This document shows positions 4,618-6,132 of a stretch of 6,132 nt of DNA, in pieces. Both the position numbers and the translations under genes were made by a program. Within the stretch, counting starts at the first letter, position 1; every line of letters begins with the position of its first letter. The notes beneath the pieces are model-generated. The model saw only the letters and a program-made list of their open reading frames with translations, made no database searches and was not told the DNA's origin. Origin of the DNA: an uncultured Nitrospina sp. (GTDB lineage: Bacteria > Nitrospinota > Nitrospinia > Nitrospinales > VA-1); NCBI GenBank assembly GCA_913044145.1, contig CAJWOD010000090.1, positions 1-6,132 on the forward strand, in the 5' to 3' direction.

Positions 4618-6132
4618 TTATTCTACTAGTTTCTCTACGCTTACAACCTGATTCGATTCACCTGTTCCGACGAGTCTAACGCCCTGGGTGTTGCGGCCAA
4701 TCACAGAAATCTCATTGACCTTCATTCGAACAATATTTCCATCGGAAGTAATAACTAAAAGCTGATCATTTTCGGTTACCTGCTGAACACCCACGACCGC
4801 ACCAATTTTTTCATTACAACGAATGGTCATAACTCCTAATCCACCACGCCCCTGAACAGGGTATTCCTCTAACTGTGTTCTTTTTCCATATCCATTAGAT
4901 GTTACAGTAAGAAGCATGTTCCCAGGGTGGACAATTTCAGCACCTACAACGCGGTCGTCTGTTTTTAAACGAATACCCTTGACACCCCTTCCTGTTCTAC
5001 CAATTGGGCGAGCTTCTTTTTCAGAAAATCTAATTGAAAACCCTTTTTCAGTCGCTAACAAAATATCGCTTTCTCCATCACACAGTTCGGCGCCTATCAA
5101 ACGGTCTCCATCATCAATGGTTAAACCTATTACCCCCCCCTGTCTAGGTTTACTGTATGACATTAGTGAAGTCTTCTTTACAATTCCACGTTCGGTGGCA
5201 ACCATTACAAATTTATCTTCTTCAAATTCTCGTACAGATAAAATACTGGCAATCGATTCTCCAGCTTGTAAGTTTAAAAGGTTGGCAATGGATTTACCTT
5301 TAGCTATCCTACTTACTTCTGGAATTGAAAAAACCCGTAGCCAATGAACTTTACCTATACTGGTAAACACAAGAAGGTGGCTGTGGGTAGAAGCAATGAA
5401 AAGTTTTTCAACAACATCTTCTTCTTTAAGGTTCATTCCGCGAATCCCCTTGCCACCGCGCCGTTGAGCCCTGTAATTATCGACTGAATGTCGCTTGATA
5501 TATCCGCTTCGGGTATAAACGACTACGGTATCCTCATCAGCAATCAGGTCCTCTAAAACAAGATCTCCTTCATCTGTTTCCGCAATTTCTGTTCTTCGTT
5601 CATCACTGTATTTGTTTTTTATTTCAATTAATTCATCTTTAATGATTTTTAATTTGACTTCTTCATTCGCCAGAATATAAAGGTATTCTTCAATTTTTTT
5701 GCGAATACCTTCTAATTCATCAACTATTTTCTGCCGCTCCAAACCCGTCAAACGCTGCAATCTCATTTCCAGAATCGCTTTTGCCTGAACTTCTGACAAC
5801 GCAAAGGTTGACATGAGGTCCTCCCTCGCAGAAACCGGGTCTTCTGAATCGCGGATAAGCTTTACAACGGCATCAAGATTATCCAGCGCAATATTCAAAC
5901 CTTCGAGAACATGTTCCTTTTCCCTCGCTTTTTTAAGGTCGTATTCTGTTCGAAGCGTAATGACTTCTTTTCGGAATAAAACGAAGTAGCGCAAATATTC
6001 TTTCAGGTTTAATACTTTTGGTTGTTGGTTAACCAAAGCCAGGAGAATTACGCCGAAAGTGTCTTGAAGCTGGGTGTTTTTATACAGAGTGTTCAACACC
6101 ACCTGTCCCACCGTGCCCTTCTTTAATTCAAC
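4618..6132 (-). CDS. gyrA: DNA gyrase subunit A, C-terminal part (5' end beyond the right edge)
   Basis: Breakage-reunion subunit of gyrase, which introduces negative supercoils with GyrB at the expense of ATP. The window holds the last 504 residues plus the TAA stop at 4618; the frame is open to the right edge, so the GTG at 6111 is internal, not a start. The first part matches the end of the tower and the coiled-coil/C-gate (VVLNTLYKNTQLQ, then KAREKEHVLEGL and MRLQRLTGLE). The C-terminal beta-pinwheel follows, opened by the GyrA box QRRGGKG at 5466-5446, which wraps DNA and distinguishes GyrA from ParC. Successive blades carry GKG, RQGGVIG, GRTGRGVKG, GRGGLGV and GRNTQGV elements. The protein ends at KLVE right after the last blade, without the long acidic tail seen in E. 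coli. The active-site tyrosine and quinolone-resistance region are outside the window. It appears to be the upstream gene of the TPR lipoprotein and serS. Confidence 0.97.
   Translation of the reverse strand, partial: VELKKGTVGQVVLNTLYKNTQLQDTFGVILLALVNQQPKVLNLKEYLRYFVLFRKEVITLRTEYDLKKAREKEHVLEGLNIALDNLDAVVKLIRDSEDPVSAREDLMSTFALSEVQAKAILEMRLQRLTGLERQKIVDELEGIRKKIEEYLYILANEEVKLKIIKDELIEIKNKYSDERRTEIAETDEGDLVLEDLIADEDTVVVYTRSGYIKRHSVDNYRAQRRGGKGIRGMNLKEEDVVEKLFIASTHSHLLVFTSIGKVHWLRVFSIPEVSRIAKGKSIANLLNLQAGESIASILSVREFEEDKFVMVATERGIVKKTSLMSYSKPRQGGVIGLTIDDGDRLIGAELCDGESDILLATEKGFSIRFSEKEARPIGRTGRGVKGIRLKTDDRVVGAEIVHPGNMLLTVTSNGYGKRTQLEEYPVQGRGGLGVMTIRCNEKIGAVVGVQQVTENDQLLVITSDGNIVRMKVNEISVIGRNTQGVRLVGTGESNQVVSVEKLVE

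Noticed and set aside
4916..5347. Plus-strand frame of 143 codons opposite gyrA
   Set aside because: It is antisense to the gyrA pinwheel region, is rich in Ser/Pro/Leu without domain features and is explained by the coding bias of gyrA.
6109..6111. GTG as a start codon of the gyrA frame
   Set aside because: The frame continues to the right edge with sequence matching the GyrA core, so this GTG is an internal valine codon.
4618..6132. Topoisomerase IV subunit ParC as the alternative identity
   Set aside because: The intact GyrA box QRRGGKG and the full set of pinwheel blade motifs point to GyrA.

Overview
This window looks like an ordinary core-genome segment of an AT-rich Gram-negative bacterium. 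Evidence: two lipobox-bearing lipoproteins, one a TPR protein of BamD/YbgF-like build and one with a DUF2155-like ending, and ordinary bacterial gyrA, serS and gpmA. The DUF2155-like protein and the general style would fit a deltaproteobacteria-related or Nitrospinota-like lineage. That placement is a guess; the sequence shown does not settle taxonomy. I found no mobile element, CRISPR array, phage gene, toxin-antitoxin pair or defence system.

Layout, left to right. Positions 1-356 hold the 5' part of an unrecognised minus-strand gene that leaves the window on the left and probably starts at TTG. A 175-nt divergent intergenic region separates it from gpmA (532-1275, plus strand), a standard 2,3-bisphosphoglycerate-dependent phosphoglycerate mutase. 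Everything to the right of gpmA is on the minus strand. In transcription order (right to left) this is: gyrA (only its 3' 1515 nt are inside), a TPR lipoprotein, serS, tRNA-Ser(TGA), tRNA-Ser(GCT), a TTG-started DUF2155-like lipoprotein, tRNA-Arg(GCG) and tRNA-Ser(GGA). The last tRNA is tail-to-tail with gpmA, 20 nt from its stop codon.

How the genes relate. gyrA, the TPR lipoprotein and serS are packed like an operon: about 28 nt between the first two and a 1-nt stop/start overlap between the last two. serS lies directly upstream of three tRNA-Ser genes (TGA, GCT, GGA) whose products it should charge, so enzyme and most of its substrate set are clustered. A tRNA-Arg and a lipoprotein gene are interspersed in the tRNA array. 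Two promoter candidates are visible: a perfect extended -10 in front of tRNA-Arg, and a TTGACT -35 with a weak -10 in front of tRNA-Ser(TGA).

Most worth a second look: the tRNA-Arg with a GCG anticodon (bacteria normally use ACG read as ICG); the serS/tRNA-Ser cluster; the two nearly identical tRNA-Ser genes acting as direct repeats; and a run of homopolymers plus a perfect 8-bp inverted repeat in the signal-peptide codons of the TPR lipoprotein. None of these amounts to a new biological system.
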